Assembly (NCBI RefSeq): GCF_000773975.1
Contig: NZ_JRUQ01000037.1
Span: 100,334-164,333 of the forward strand
From: Erwinia typographi
GTDB lineage: Bacteria; Pseudomonadota; Gammaproteobacteria; Enterobacterales; Enterobacteriaceae
Length of the DNA stretch: 64,000 nucleotides
Direction of reading: 5' to 3'
Of this stretch, positions 34,377 to 44,023 are shown in pieces. The notes under the pieces are model-generated. The model was not told the DNA's origin, did not search any database, and saw only the letters and a list, made by a program, of their open reading frames with translations. Each line of letters opens with the position of its first letter. Within the stretch, counting starts at the first letter, position 1. Made by a program: the position numbers and the translations under genes.

Positions 34377-34508
34377 TATTTAAGAAAGAAAGCAGCATTA
34401 CCGTACTGGCATAGAGCAGGTTATTGCCGCCAGCACTAAGGATGATAACGTTGCCTGGCAACGGCCCGTAAGGGTGAGGCAGCGCCGAATAATCCTCCTG
34501 GATGCACC
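34377..34508 (+). repeat. tRNA spacer repeat, unit B
   Basis: Second copy of the long spacer repeat, with only scattered base differences from unit A. It ends in another truncated tRNA-Arg 3' end. Confidence 0.85.
34491..34508 (+). pseudogene. Second truncated tRNA-Arg 3' end
   Basis: AATCCTCCTGGATGCACC matches the tRNA-Arg 3' end up to its last base. As in the other relic, the junction with spacer sequence is at GCCGAAT/AATCC. Confidence 0.85.
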
Positions 34509-34776
34509 CTATTGCAAAAGAACAAACGGCCCCATTACACTGATATAGCGCACATTACTGCCGCTACAACCCTCTTTATCTCCTGAATAGTCTCTTGTTT
34601 TTAAACAATAAAATAGACTTTTGATGCGCAGATTTGTTCTGAGCTTTATCTCACGCCATTTTCTGATAATCAAAATCCCTATGTATTTCAAGGCATTTGC
34701 GGAACCATGCCAACAGCGACAAGCGGACGGCTTTACGCTAAAGTAATCGTTCGCTTGATCAAGGATGGAGAGAAGG

Positions 34777-35343
34777 ATGTACGACCGGTATGAAGGCTTG
34801 ATATTCGATATGGATGGTACCATTTTGGATACGGAACCAACGCATCGTAAGGCCTGGCATGAGGTGCTGGCACGGCATGGTATGCAGTTCGATGAGCGAT
34901 CGGTGATTGGCCTGAACGGCTCACCTACGTGGCGCATTGCCGAGGTGATTATTGCCAGTCAGCAAAGCACGCTCGATCCGTTTGAGCTGGCCAGTGAAAA
35001 AACCGCCGCGCTGAAAGAGATGCTCTTTGATACCGTGCGTCCTCTGCCGCTGATAGAGGTGGTTAAAGCCTATAAGGGGCGGCGTCCTATGGCCGTAGGA
35101 ACCGGCAGCGAGCACGCGATGGCAGAAGCGCTGTTGCAGCATCTTGGCCTGAGAAACTATTTTGATGCGGTCGTCGGTGCGGATGACGTGCAGCGCCACA
35201 AGCCGGAGCCGGAAACCTTTATCCGCTGTGCGGAACTGATCAACGTGGCTCCCTCGCGCTGCGTGGTGTTTGAGGACGCTGATTTTGGCATTCAGGCGGC
35301 GCAGGCTGCAGGGATGGATTTCGTGGACGTCCGCCAGCTGTGA
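34777..35343 (+). CDS. yqaB: Fructose-1-phosphate/6-phosphogluconate phosphatase YqaB
   Basis: A 188-residue HAD-superfamily phosphatase, in E. coli active on fructose-1-phosphate and 6-phosphogluconate. The nucleophile and acid pair is D11/D13 in FDMDGT. Motif III lysine lies in QRHKPEPETF and the metal aspartates in FEDADFG. ATG 34777 is preferred over 34765 because the protein then matches the family start and length (188), with AGAAGG upstream. It overlaps yqaA by four bases. Confidence 0.93.
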   Translation: MYDRYEGLIFDMDGTILDTEPTHRKAWHEVLARHGMQFDERSVIGLNGSPTWRIAEVIIASQQSTLDPFELASEKTAALKEMLFDTVRPLPLIEVVKAYKGRRPMAVGTGSEHAMAEALLQHLGLRNYFDAVVGADDVQRHKPEPETFIRCAELINVAPSRCVVFEDADFGIQAAQAAGMDFVDVRQL

Positions 35344-35768
35344 GTGAATGGCTCGCCTTTGGGGCCATGTTTGCCAGCAGTTTTCTCAGTGCGACCCTGC
35401 TACCGGGCAGTTCAGAAGCGTTACTGGCTGGTCTGCTGATAGCCGGTAAGGTCTCAGTAAGTGGCATTATTGCCATCGCCGCACTTGGTAACACGTTGGG
35501 CGGTCTGACAAATATTATCATTGGTCGCTGGCTGCCGGTAAAACAGCAGGGGCGATGGCATCACACAGCAACGGCGTGGCTGCACCGCTTGGGGCCTGCT
35601 GCGCTGCTATTTAGCTGGTTACCAGTGATTGGTGACCTGCTATGCGTTCTCGCTGGCTGGCTTCGTTTTGCCTGGCTGCCGACGGTGCTGTTTCTCGCCG
35701 TCGGTAAAACCCTCCGCTACATAGCGCTGGCGTACGCAACATTACAGGGCATGGAATGGTGGCTTTGA
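35340..35768 (+). CDS. yqaA: DedA-like inner membrane protein YqaA
   Basis: A 142-residue membrane protein of the SNARE-associated/DedA-like (VTT) group with four or five hydrophobic segments. Family signatures are [32 protein letters not shown] and the [18 protein letters not shown] segment. Start is GTG at 35340, overlapping the yqaB stop (GTGA). Function is not established; related proteins act in membrane lipid handling. Confidence 0.88.
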   Translation: MSEWLAFGAMFASSFLSATLLPGSSEALLAGLLIAGKVSVSGIIAIAALGNTLGGLTNIIIGRWLPVKQQGRWHHTATAWLHRLGPAALLFSWLPVIGDLLCVLAGWLRFAWLPTVLFLAVGKTLRYIALAYATLQGMEWWL

Positions 35769-35841
35769 TTCGCGAATAATCGGCGCTACGGTTAACATTA
35801 TGCTTAACAATAATAAATTTTTCTCCGAGCGGGAGGTCAAT

Positions 35842-37404
35842 TTGATCCCGGACGTATCACAGGCGCTTTCCTGGCTGGAAGCTCATCCTGATGCATTAAA
35901 AGGTATTGGTCGCGGTATTGAACGCGAAACGCTGCGCGTCAGACCAGATGGTCATCTGGCCACTACCGGGCACCCAAAATCTCTTGGCTCGGCGTTAACG
36001 CATAAGTGGATCACCACGGATTTTGCGGAAACGCTGCTTGAATTCATCACGCCGGTAGATGACAACATCGATCATCTGCTGGCCTTTTTGCGTGATATTC
36101 ATCGACACACCTCGCGCGACCTGGGCGAGGAACGCATGTGGCCGATGAGTATGCCGTGCCTGATTGAAGACAGTCAGCAGATTGAGCTGGCGCAATACGG
36201 CAGCTCCAACATCGGCAAGATGAAAACGCTTTATCGGGAAGGTTTGAAAAACCGCTACGGCGCGCTGATGCAGGTCATCTCCGGCGTTCACTATAACTTC
36301 TCGCTGCCGATCTCGTTCTGGCAGGCCTGGGCGAATGTCAAAGATGCCAACAGCGGCAAGGAGGCGATTTCCGACGGGTATTTGCGGCTAATCCGTAACT
36401 ACTACCGCTTCGGTTGGATCATTCCTTACCTGTTCGGCGCTTCGCCAGCGATCTGCTCCTCTTTCCTACAGGGCAAAGAAACAAAGCTGCCGTTTGAAGA
36501 AACCGATAAGGGTATGCTGTATCTGCCTTACGCCACCTCTTTGCGCCTGAGCGATTTGGGGTATACCAACAAGTCGCAGAGCGGGCTGGGCATTACCTTC
36601 AATAATCTCAACGAGTATGTGAAGGCGCTGAAGGCGGCGATCAAAACGCCGTCCAAAGAGTATGAGCGGATGGGGATTAAGGATGAGCAGGGGAACTGGC
36701 TCCAGCTGAATACTAACGTGCTGCAGATTGAAAACGAGCTTTACGCGCCGATTCGGCCAAAACGCGTCACGCGTTCGGGGGAAAATCCTTCTGACGCGCT
36801 ACTGCGCGGCGGCATTGAATATATCGAAGTTCGCTCGCTGGATATCAACCCCTTCTCGCCAGTCGGCGTGGATGAGAATCAGGTTCGTTTCCTCGATCTG
36901 TTCCTGATTTGGTGTACGCTGGCCGATGCGCCGGAAATGAGCAGCGATGAGCTGCTCTGCACGCGCACTAACTGGAACCGCGTCATTCTCGAAGGGCGGA
37001 AGCCGGGCCTGCTATTAGGCATGGGCTGCGGTGAAGCGCAGCATCCGCTGGCTGAAGTGGGAAAAACGCTGTTTAAAGACCTGCGCCGCGTTGCCGAGAC
37101 GCTCGATAGTCAGCACGGCGATCGCCTGTATCAGGAAATGTGCGATCGTCTGGTGGCGTCGTTCGACGATCCAGATCTGACCTATTCCGCTCGTTTCCTG
37201 ACGGCGCTGAAAGAGAATGGTATTAGCGGCACGGGGCTGGCGTTAGCGGAACATTATCGCCATCAGCTGGCGGAAGAGCCTTTAGAGATTCTGACGGAAA
37301 CGCAGTTTGAGCAGGAAGCGGTGCGCTCAAAGGTTAATCAGCAGGAAATTGAAGAAAGTGATACGCTTAGCTTTGACGACTTTTTGAAAAGTCGCAGCGG
37401 GTAA
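35842..37404 (+). CDS. gshA: Glutamate-cysteine ligase
   Basis: A 520-residue ATP-dependent enzyme for the first and rate-limiting step of glutathione synthesis. The TTG at 35842 is chosen as start: GGGAGG lies six bases before it, the resulting protein begins (M)[12 protein letters not shown] as in E. coli GshA, and E. coli gshA also uses TTG. An ATG at 35800 would add 14 residues not found in the family. Conserved blocks include [33 protein letters not shown] and [15 protein letters not shown]. Length is near E. coli GshA (518). Confidence 0.96.
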   Translation: MIPDVSQALSWLEAHPDALKGIGRGIERETLRVRPDGHLATTGHPKSLGSALTHKWITTDFAETLLEFITPVDDNIDHLLAFLRDIHRHTSRDLGEERMWPMSMPCLIEDSQQIELAQYGSSNIGKMKTLYREGLKNRYGALMQVISGVHYNFSLPISFWQAWANVKDANSGKEAISDGYLRLIRNYYRFGWIIPYLFGASPAICSSFLQGKETKLPFEETDKGMLYLPYATSLRLSDLGYTNKSQSGLGITFNNLNEYVKALKAAIKTPSKEYERMGIKDEQGNWLQLNTNVLQIENELYAPIRPKRVTRSGENPSDALLRGGIEYIEVRSLDINPFSPVGVDENQVRFLDLFLIWCTLADAPEMSSDELLCTRTNWNRVILEGRKPGLLLGMGCGEAQHPLAEVGKTLFKDLRRVAETLDSQHGDRLYQEMCDRLVASFDDPDLTYSARFLTALKENGISGTGLALAEHYRHQLAEEPLEILTETQFEQEAVRSKVNQQEIEESDTLSFDDFLKSRSG

Positions 37405-37410
37405 GAAAAG

Positions 37411-37488
37411 AAAAAGGCCACATTGCTGTGGCCAAAAATAACATCTCTGTTGTCAGGGATGATGATGATAACAAAATGCGCGTCTTTC
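37411..37488 (-). ncRNA. micA: MicA small RNA
   Basis: Located between gshA and luxS on the opposite strand, as in E. coli. The RNA starts GAAAGACGCGCATTTTGTTA, contains ATCATCATCATCCCTG that forms the ompA-pairing region and first stem, and ends with the terminator hairpin GGCCACAGCAATGTGGCC plus T-run. Compared with the E. coli sequence as I remember it, there is one extra ATC unit and a changed loop. MicA is an Hfq-dependent repressor of outer-membrane protein mRNAs such as ompA. Confidence 0.95.
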
Positions 37489-37494
37489 ATAGAT

Positions 37495-37522
37495 TCAGAC
37501 CGGGCACGGAAGAGAAAGTTTC
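37495..37522 (-). promoter_or_regulatory. Sigma-E promoter of micA
   Basis: On the minus strand GAAACTT (37522-37516) and TCTGA (37499-37495) are separated by 16 bases and lie just upstream of the predicted RNA start at 37488. This agrees with the RpoE consensus GAACTT/TCTGA and with envelope-stress induction. Confidence 0.88.
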
Positions 37523-37560
37523 ACTGTTGCAAAAATAAATTCATTAGTTGAGGTAACAAT

Positions 37561-38076
37561 ATGCCATTGTTGGATAGCTTTACCGTCGATCACACTATCA
37601 TGGCGGCACCTGCGGTTCGTGTAGCTAAGACCATGAACACTCCTCATGGCGATACCATTACCGTTTTCGATTTGCGCTTCTGCAAGCCAAACAAAGAAGT
37701 GATGCCAGAGCGCGGGATCCACACGCTGGAGCACCTGTTTGCTGGCTTCATGCGTAACCACCTGAACGGTGAAGGCGTAGAAATCATCGACATCTCCCCA
37801 ATGGGTTGCCGTACCGGTTTCTATATGAGCCTGATTGGTACGCCGGACGAGCAGCGCGTGGCGAAAGCCTGGAAAGCGGCGATGCAGGATGTGCTGAAAG
37901 TCACTGACCAGCGCACCATCCCAGAGCTGAATGAGTACCAGTGCGGGACGTATGAAATGCACTCTTTAGATGAAGCGCAGGACATTGCCCGTCACATTAT
38001 CGACAACGACATTCGCGTTAACCATAACGACGAGCTGGCGCTGCCGAAAGAGAAGCTGAAAGAGCTGCACATTTAG
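37561..38076 (+). CDS. luxS: S-ribosylhomocysteine lyase LuxS
   Basis: A 171-residue metal-dependent enzyme that splits S-ribosylhomocysteine to homocysteine and DPD, the precursor of autoinducer 2. The metal ligands are His54, His58 (HTLEH) and Cys128 (QCGTYEMH), and the Glu57 base is present. Length equals E. coli LuxS. The gene follows GAGG and is preceded by the divergent micA promoter. Confidence 0.98.
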   Translation: MPLLDSFTVDHTIMAAPAVRVAKTMNTPHGDTITVFDLRFCKPNKEVMPERGIHTLEHLFAGFMRNHLNGEGVEIIDISPMGCRTGFYMSLIGTPDEQRVAKAWKAAMQDVLKVTDQRTIPELNEYQCGTYEMHSLDEAQDIARHIIDNDIRVNHNDELALPKEKLKELHI

Positions 38077-38094
38077 TTATCCGCCGCATTCAGC

Positions 38095-38123
38095 TTTACC
38101 GCCCCGCTCTCCGGGGCGGTAAA
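38095..38123. terminator. Bidirectional-type hairpin between luxS and yfjD
   Basis: TTTACCGCCCC (38095-38105) pairs with GGGGCGGTAAA (38113-38123). It lies between convergent genes and ends in A/T on both sides. Confidence 0.8.
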
Positions 38124-38173
38124 TTCGTCCCTCTCCAGCGCTGAGCGTTTCCTCTGAGGGGGACGGGGTTGTG

Positions 38174-39460
38174 TTATGACCCTACCGATTCCTTCAGTGA
38201 CTTCTGCGGCGTAATCCTCACCTGTTTGATCATATTTTCCTGTACGTCGAGAATATCGACCGCGTAGTGACCAACATGCACCGTGGTGTCAGGCAGAGGA
38301 ATGTCCTCAATCGCTTCCAGAATCATCCCGTTAACCGTACGGGCCTCCTCTTCCGGCAGATTCCAGTTAAACGCTTTATTTAGCTCACGCACGTTAGCGC
38401 TGCCTTCAATCAGCACTGAACCGTCGTTCTGCGGCACGACTTCTTCCGCCAGCGTTGGCGACATCGAGGTGGTGAAGTCGCCGACGATCTCTTCAAGAAT
38501 GTCTTCAATGGCTACCAGGCCTTTAATGTCGCCATATTCATCAACCACCAGCCCGACTTTCTTCTTATTACGCTGAAATTTCACCAGCTGCACGTTCAGC
38601 GGCGTGCCTTCCGGCACATAATAAATTTCGTCAGCCGAGCGCAGCATCACCTCTTTGGTGAACTCTTTCTTCTCGGTCATCAGGCGATAGGCTTCACGCA
38701 CGCGCAGCATACTGATGGCGTCATCAAGGGAATCGCGGTAGAGCACCACCCGGCCATGCGGTGTGTGGGTCAACTGGCGGACAATCGACTTCCAGTCATC
38801 GTTAATATTGATGCCAACGATTTCATTGCGCGGCACCATAATGTCATCAACGTTCACTTTCTCCAGATCCAGCACCGAAAGCAGCATGTCCTGGTTGCGA
38901 CGGGACATCAGCGAGCGCGATTCGTAGACGATGGTACGCAGCTCTTCCTTGCTCAGCGCGGAGTTGATCGCGCCTTCGGTTCTCATGCCGACCAGGCGCA
39001 TCAGCAGCCGGGTAATGGTATTCAGCAGCCAGACCAGCGGCATCATCACGATTTGCAGCGGCCCCAGTAGAAAACTGCTGGGAAAGGCGACTTTTTCAGG
39101 GTAGAGCGCGGCGATGGTTTTGGGCAGCACCTCGGCAAACACCAGCACGCAGAAGGTCAGAATACCGGTGGCGATCGCCACGCCCTCATCGCCATGAATG
39201 CGCATCCCGACGAGGGTTGCCAGAGCGGAGGCCAGAATATTGACCAGGTTGTTGCCGATCAGCACCAGGCTGAGTAAACGGTCGGGACGGCGCAGCAGTT
39301 TCTCCACGCGGCGGGCGGCGCGGCTGCCGTTCTTGGCCTGATGGCGCAGCTTATAGCGGTTAAGCGTCATCATGCCGGTTTCAGAACCGGCGAACCAGGC
39401 CGAAACCATAACCATGATCACCAGAATAATAATCAGGGTGGTAGTTGAAACATCTGCCAA
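38174..39460 (-). CDS. yfjD: CNNM/CorB-type HlyC/CorC family protein YfjD
   Basis: A 428-residue inner-membrane protein with an N-terminal DUF21 (CNNM) domain of about four helices (residues 1-190), a tandem CBS pair (IMVPRNEIVGIN to about 325) and a C-terminal CorC_HlyC domain (EEEARTVNGMILEAIEDIP). Family members are linked to magnesium and cobalt efflux (CorB). It lies downstream of ypjD in the same direction with 25 bases between, as in E. coli. Confidence 0.93.
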   Translation of the reverse strand: MADVSTTTLIIILVIMVMVSAWFAGSETGMMTLNRYKLRHQAKNGSRAARRVEKLLRRPDRLLSLVLIGNNLVNILASALATLVGMRIHGDEGVAIATGILTFCVLVFAEVLPKTIAALYPEKVAFPSSFLLGPLQIVMMPLVWLLNTITRLLMRLVGMRTEGAINSALSKEELRTIVYESRSLMSRRNQDMLLSVLDLEKVNVDDIMVPRNEIVGININDDWKSIVRQLTHTPHGRVVLYRDSLDDAISMLRVREAYRLMTEKKEFTKEVMLRSADEIYYVPEGTPLNVQLVKFQRNKKKVGLVVDEYGDIKGLVAIEDILEEIVGDFTTSMSPTLAEEVVPQNDGSVLIEGSANVRELNKAFNWNLPEEEARTVNGMILEAIEDIPLPDTTVHVGHYAVDILDVQENMIKQVRITPQKSLKESVGS

Positions 39461-39485
39461 CGAGGGAATTCCTTGTAGTGAGCGG

Positions 39486-40277
39486 TCAGGAGGTGAGGAA
39501 ATGCTGTAGCATCCGGCTACCGAAGTAGGCCATTGTCAGCAAAAAAGCCCCACCGCAGTTGAACCAGGCAACGCGGCGTCCGCGCCAGCCTTCATGATAG
39601 TGACCCCACAGCAAAACGATATAGACGAACCAGGCAAGGATCGACAGCACGGCTTTATCGACGTTCTCGCGGCTGAAAAGATCGTGCATATAAAACAGCC
39701 CGGTACACAAGACCAGCGTCAGTAGCACCACGCCTACCTGAGTGATGTGAAACATTTTGCGCTCAATGGTCATCAGCGGCGGAATATCGCTGTTGAACAC
39801 CAGCTTTTTGTTCTTCAGCAGATAGTCGATCCAGGCCAGTTGCAGGGCATACAGCGCGGCAATGATCAGCGTTGCATAGGCAAACAGCGCGAGGCCGATA
39901 TGCACCATCATCCCCGGCGTGGTCTCCAGGTGGGTGATAAAGGCATTCGGCACAAAAGTGGCAAAGGCCAGATTGATCAGCGCAAAGCTGTAAACAATCG
40001 GCAGCAGTATCCAGCCCCGGTTGCGCGAGGCGACAATGGTCATGATGGCGCAGATCAGCAGGCTGACCAGCGAGCCAATGTTCAGCAGGCTGAGGTTCTG
40101 GCCGCTGTCGATGGCAAAAATGCGCTGCTGCAGCGCTATGCCGTGGCAGACCAGCGCAATAACCGCCGAGATCATCGCCAGACGCCGCCAGGCGCTCTGC
40201 TTGCGCAGCAGCGTCGGAATGATCAAAGCAAGGCTGGAGGAGTAGGCGAGTAGCGCCAGAATCGCGAAAACGGACAT
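39486..40277 (-). CDS. ypjD: Cytochrome c assembly-like membrane protein YpjD
   Basis: A 263-residue inner-membrane protein of the CcsA/CcmC-like family with about eight helices. The tryptophan-rich haem-handling-like segment is YIVLLWGHYHEGWRGRRVAWFN. ATG 40277 gives MSVFAILALLAYSSSLAL and exactly the E. coli length (263); the open frame continues to 40343. It is divergent from ffh. Precise function is not established. Confidence 0.9.
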   Translation of the reverse strand: MSVFAILALLAYSSSLALIIPTLLRKQSAWRRLAMISAVIALVCHGIALQQRIFAIDSGQNLSLLNIGSLVSLLICAIMTIVASRNRGWILLPIVYSFALINLAFATFVPNAFITHLETTPGMMVHIGLALFAYATLIIAALYALQLAWIDYLLKNKKLVFNSDIPPLMTIERKMFHITQVGVVLLTLVLCTGLFYMHDLFSRENVDKAVLSILAWFVYIVLLWGHYHEGWRGRRVAWFNCGGAFLLTMAYFGSRMLQHFLTS

Positions 40278-40441
40278 AAATGTTGTCAGGTACCGGCTGG
40301 ATAAGAAAAAAATCAGTATAGCGCCAGCCGCTGCTGGCTCCAAACGATCTCAACGCAGATGGCTGAGATCGCCGTGGCTTCATGTTATAATCCGTCCCAT
40401 TGTGTCGCCTGGCGACCTCTCATTACGTTGAGCGAGAGACG

Positions 40442-41803
40442 ATGTTTGATAATTTAACCGACAGATTGTCGCAATCCCTGCGCAATATCAGCGGCCGTGG
40501 ACGGCTGACAGAAGACAACATTAAGGACACCCTGCGTGAAGTGCGCATGGCGCTGCTTGAGGCGGACGTTGCGCTGCCGGTCGTGCGCGACTTTATCAAC
40601 CGGGTGAAAGAGCGGGCGGTTGGACAGGATGTCAACAAAAGCCTGACGCCAGGCCAGGAGTTCGTCAAGATCGTGCAGAACGAGCTGGTCGTGGCGATGG
40701 GCGCGGAGAACAACACGCTCAATCTTGCCGCTCAGCCACCGGCCGTGGTGCTGATGGCGGGCCTGCAGGGGGCCGGTAAAACCACCAGCGTGGGCAAGCT
40801 CGGTAAGTTCCTGCGCGAAAAGCACAAGAAGAAAGTGCTGGTCGTCTCTGCCGACGTCTATCGCCCTGCGGCGATTAAACAGCTGGAAACGCTGGCCGAA
40901 CAAGTCGGCGTGGATTTCTGCCCCTCTGACCTTAGTCAGAAGCCGGTGGATATCGTTACGAGCGCTTTACAGCAGGCTAAGCTAAAATTCTACGATGTGC
41001 TGCTGGTGGATACCGCCGGTCGTCTGCACGTAGACGAAGCGATGATGGACGAAATCAAACAGGTTCACGCCGCGATCAATCCGGTTGAAACGCTGTTTGT
41101 GGTCGACGCCATGACCGGCCAGGATGCCGCGAATACGGCGAAGGCGTTTAACGAAGCGCTGCCGTTAACCGGCGTGATCCTGACGAAAGTGGACGGTGAC
41201 GCCCGCGGCGGCGCCGCGCTGTCGATTCGTCAAATCACCGGTAAGCCCATTAAATTTATGGGCGTTGGTGAGAAAACCGAAGCCCTGGAGCCGTTCTACC
41301 CGGAACGTATCGCTTCCCGTATCCTCGGCATGGGCGACGTTCTGTCGCTGATTGAAGATATCGAAAGCAAAGTTGACCGTGCGCAGGCTGAGAAGCTAGC
41401 CAGCAAGCTCAAAAAGGGCGACGGTTTCGATCTGAACGACTTCCTCGACCAGCTCAAGCAGATGCGCAACATGGGCGGCATGGCCAGCCTGATGGGCAAG
41501 CTGCCGGGCATGGGTCAGATCCCGGACAACGTGAAGTCGCAGATGGACGATAAAGTGCTGGTGCGAATGGAAGCGATGATCAACTCCATGACGCGTAAAG
41601 AGCGCGAAAAGCCGGAGATCATTAAAGGTTCCCGCAAGCGTCGCATTGCAACAGGTTCAGGCATGCAGGTGCAGGACGTTAACCGCTTACTGAAGCAGTT
41701 TGACGACATGCAGCGCATGATGAAGAAGATGAAAAAGGGCGGTATGGCGAAGATGATGCGCGGCATGAAGGGCATGATGCCGCCAGGCTTCCCTGGCCGT
41801 TAA
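40442..41803 (+). CDS. ffh: Signal recognition particle protein Ffh
   Basis: A 453-residue GTPase that with 4.5S RNA targets nascent inner-membrane proteins to FtsY and SecYEG. The N domain is followed by the G domain with P-loop GLQGAGKTTS, DTAGRLHVD and TKVDGDARGG. The methionine-rich M domain ends MMRGMKGMMPPGFPGR and binds signal sequences. ATG 40442 gives the normal MFDNLTDRLSQSLR start and the E. coli length. Confidence 0.99.
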   Translation: MFDNLTDRLSQSLRNISGRGRLTEDNIKDTLREVRMALLEADVALPVVRDFINRVKERAVGQDVNKSLTPGQEFVKIVQNELVVAMGAENNTLNLAAQPPAVVLMAGLQGAGKTTSVGKLGKFLREKHKKKVLVVSADVYRPAAIKQLETLAEQVGVDFCPSDLSQKPVDIVTSALQQAKLKFYDVLLVDTAGRLHVDEAMMDEIKQVHAAINPVETLFVVDAMTGQDAANTAKAFNEALPLTGVILTKVDGDARGGAALSIRQITGKPIKFMGVGEKTEALEPFYPERIASRILGMGDVLSLIEDIESKVDRAQAEKLASKLKKGDGFDLNDFLDQLKQMRNMGGMASLMGKLPGMGQIPDNVKSQMDDKVLVRMEAMINSMTRKEREKPEIIKGSRKRRIATGSGMQVQDVNRLLKQFDDMQRMMKKMKKGGMAKMMRGMKGMMPPGFPGR

Positions 41804-41834
41804 GTCAGCCGGAAAAGCGCTTTGGCGAATTAGA

Positions 41835-41862
41835 TTGCTTTTTACGCCAAAATGAGTAAAAT
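41835..41862 (+). promoter_or_regulatory. Candidate promoter of the rpsP operon
   Basis: TTGCTT (41835-41840) and TAAAAT (41857-41862) with a 16-base spacer, about 80 bases upstream of rpsP. Confidence 0.6.
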
Positions 41863-41884
41863 TTTCGGGCTTTTTATATTGCAT

Positions 41885-41920
41885 CCGGGCCCCGTTCCCT
41901 CAATGGGGCCCGGTTGTTTT
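41885..41920 (+). terminator. Strong terminator-like hairpin between ffh and rpsP
   Basis: Perfect nine-base stem CCGGGCCCC (41885-41893) and GGGGCCCGG (41905-41913) followed by TTGTTTT. It lies downstream of the rpsP promoter candidate and only 20 bases before the rpsP ATG, so it may act both as the ffh terminator and as an attenuator in the rpsP leader. Confidence 0.8.
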
Positions 41921-41939
41921 ATTAACTCAAGAGGATGTT

Positions 41940-42188
41940 ATGGTAACAATTCGTTTGGCACGTCACGGCGCTAAAAAGCGTCCGTTCTATCAGGTAGTCG
42001 TCACCGACAGCCGCAATGCTCGCAACGGTCGCTTCATCGAGCGCGTGGGTTTCTTCAACCCGATCGCTGCTGGTCAGGCTGAAGCACTGCGTCTGGATCT
42101 GGATCGCATTGAGCACTGGGTTGGCCAGGGCGCTACTCTTTCCGATCGCGTTGGTGCGCTGATCAAAGAAGCTAAGAAAGCAGCTTAA
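41940..42188 (+). CDS. rpsP: 30S ribosomal protein S16
   Basis: An 82-residue ribosomal protein required for 30S assembly. The N-terminus [20 protein letters not shown] and the [10 protein letters not shown] block are the family signatures. AAGAGGA precedes the ATG. First gene of the rpsP-rimM-trmD-rplS operon. Confidence 0.99.
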   Translation: MVTIRLARHGAKKRPFYQVVVTDSRNARNGRFIERVGFFNPIAAGQAEALRLDLDRIEHWVGQGATLSDRVGALIKEAKKAA

Positions 42189-42206
42189 TCTGTCACGGTG
42201 GTCAAC

Positions 42207-42755
42207 ATGAGCAAGCAACTCACCGCGCAGTCTCCTGCTACCCCTTTAATTTTAGGGAAAATGGGATCTGCCTACGGTATCCGTGGTTGGCTCAAAGTGT
42301 TTTCCTCCACCGAAGATGCCGAAAGCATTTTTGACTATCAGCCGTGGTTTATCCAACGTGCGGGTCAATGGCAGCTTGTCGAGCTGGAAGGCTGGAAGCG
42401 CCACAATCAGGACATGATCATCAAAGTCAAAGGCATTGACGATCGTGATACTGCCGGTCTGCTGACTAATTGCGAAATTGTCGTGGATTCCGGGCAGCTG
42501 CCGGAGCTGGACGGCGGCGACTATTACTGGAAAGACCTTATTGGTTGCCAGGTAGTCACCACTCAAGGCTATGAGCTGGGTAAAGTCACTGAGCTGATGG
42601 AAACCGGTTCGAACGACGTGCTCGTCGTGAGGGCAAACCTGAAGGATGCATTCGGTGCGAAGGAGCGGCTGATTCCGTTCCTTGATGGACAGGTTATCAA
42701 GAATGTCGATCTCGCTACCGGCAGTATTGAAGTAGATTGGGATCCTGGTTTTTGA
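42207..42755 (+). CDS. rimM: Ribosome maturation factor RimM
   Basis: A 182-residue 16S rRNA-processing factor that binds S19 in the 30S head. The N-terminal RimM domain has [20 protein letters not shown], and the C-terminal PRC barrel has [11 protein letters not shown] and [14 protein letters not shown] 42207 gives the E. coli length; the GTG nine bases earlier is a weaker option. Confidence 0.97.
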   Translation: MSKQLTAQSPATPLILGKMGSAYGIRGWLKVFSSTEDAESIFDYQPWFIQRAGQWQLVELEGWKRHNQDMIIKVKGIDDRDTAGLLTNCEIVVDSGQLPELDGGDYYWKDLIGCQVVTTQGYELGKVTELMETGSNDVLVVRANLKDAFGAKERLIPFLDGQVIKNVDLATGSIEVDWDPGF

Positions 42756-42790
42756 GCTCCGTAAAAGACGGTATGACGCCAGCGTCATCG

Positions 42791-43561
42791 ATGTGGATTG
42801 GCATTATCAGCCTGTTCCCGGAGATGTTCAGCGCGATTACCGAATACGGAGTAACCGGCCGGGCAGTAAAAAATGGCCTGCTCAGCATTCAGAGTTGGAG
42901 TCCTCGTGACTTCGCTCATGACCGGCACCGTACCGTGGACGAACGTCCTTACGGCGGCGGACCGGGAATGCTAATGATGGTTCAACCCTTACGGGATGCC
43001 ATCCACGCAGCAAAAGCGGCGGCAGGGGAAGGCGCCAGGGTGATTTATCTTTCACCTCAGGGGCGTAAACTCGATCAGCAAGGAGTTTGCGAACTGGCGA
43101 CCCATCAGAAGATAATTCTGGTGTGCGGTCGTTATGAAGGGATTGATGAGCGCGTAATCAAAACCGAAATCGATGAAGAATGGTCGATTGGCGATTACGT
43201 TCTCAGCGGTGGGGAGCTGCCAGCGATGACGCTGATTGACTCGGTCGCCCGGTTTATACCCGGCGTCCTGGGCAAGCAGGCGTCAGCCGAGGAAGATTCG
43301 TTTTCCGAAGGCCTGTTGGATTGTCCGCACTATACCCGACCTGAAGTGTTAGAAGGGATGGAGGTTCCGCCAGTACTGCTGTCGGGCAACCATGCTGAAA
43401 TTCACCGCTGGCGTTTGAAACAGTCGCTGGGTCGTACCTGGCTAAGAAGACCTGAACTTCTGGAAAACCTGGCTCTGACTGAAGAGCAAGCAAAGTTGCT
43501 CAGAGAATTCCAAAAGGAATTCAACCGGCAACATAACGATGATGGGCATGTACGGCAGTAG
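42791..43561 (+). CDS. trmD: tRNA (guanine-N1)-methyltransferase TrmD
   Basis: A 256-residue SPOUT methyltransferase that forms m1G37 in tRNAs reading CNN and some GGN codons and so prevents +1 frameshifting. The SAM-binding trefoil knot is covered by [24 protein letters not shown] and [17 protein letters not shown] 42791 gives the universal [13 protein letters not shown] start, 35 bases after rimM. In-frame ATGs at 42737 and 42773 are alternatives; none has a strong Shine-Dalgarno, consistent with the known low expression of trmD relative to its ribosomal neighbours. Confidence 0.97.
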   Translation: MWIGIISLFPEMFSAITEYGVTGRAVKNGLLSIQSWSPRDFAHDRHRTVDERPYGGGPGMLMMVQPLRDAIHAAKAAAGEGARVIYLSPQGRKLDQQGVCELATHQKIILVCGRYEGIDERVIKTEIDEEWSIGDYVLSGGELPAMTLIDSVARFIPGVLGKQASAEEDSFSEGLLDCPHYTRPEVLEGMEVPPVLLSGNHAEIHRWRLKQSLGRTWLRRPELLENLALTEEQAKLLREFQKEFNRQHNDDGHVRQ

Positions 43562-43602
43562 CCGCGCGCCTGAATATCAGTTTACCCAGGATAAGAGATT
43601 AA

Positions 43603-43968
<366 letters not shown>

Positions 43969-43982
43969 GTTAATAGCGAACG

Positions 43983-44013
43983 AAGGGCCAGCCGAGAGGT
44001 TGGCCCTTTTTTT
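43983..44013 (+). terminator. Rho-independent terminator of the rpsP operon
   Basis: AAGGGCCA (43983-43990) pairs with TGGCCCTT (44001-44008) and is followed by a run of T. Confidence 0.92.
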
Positions 44014-44023
44014 ATGACTGTTA

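Noticed and set aside
34264..34461. Minus-strand ORF of 65 codons over tRNA-Arg copy 3
   Set aside because: Same antisense-tRNA artefact.
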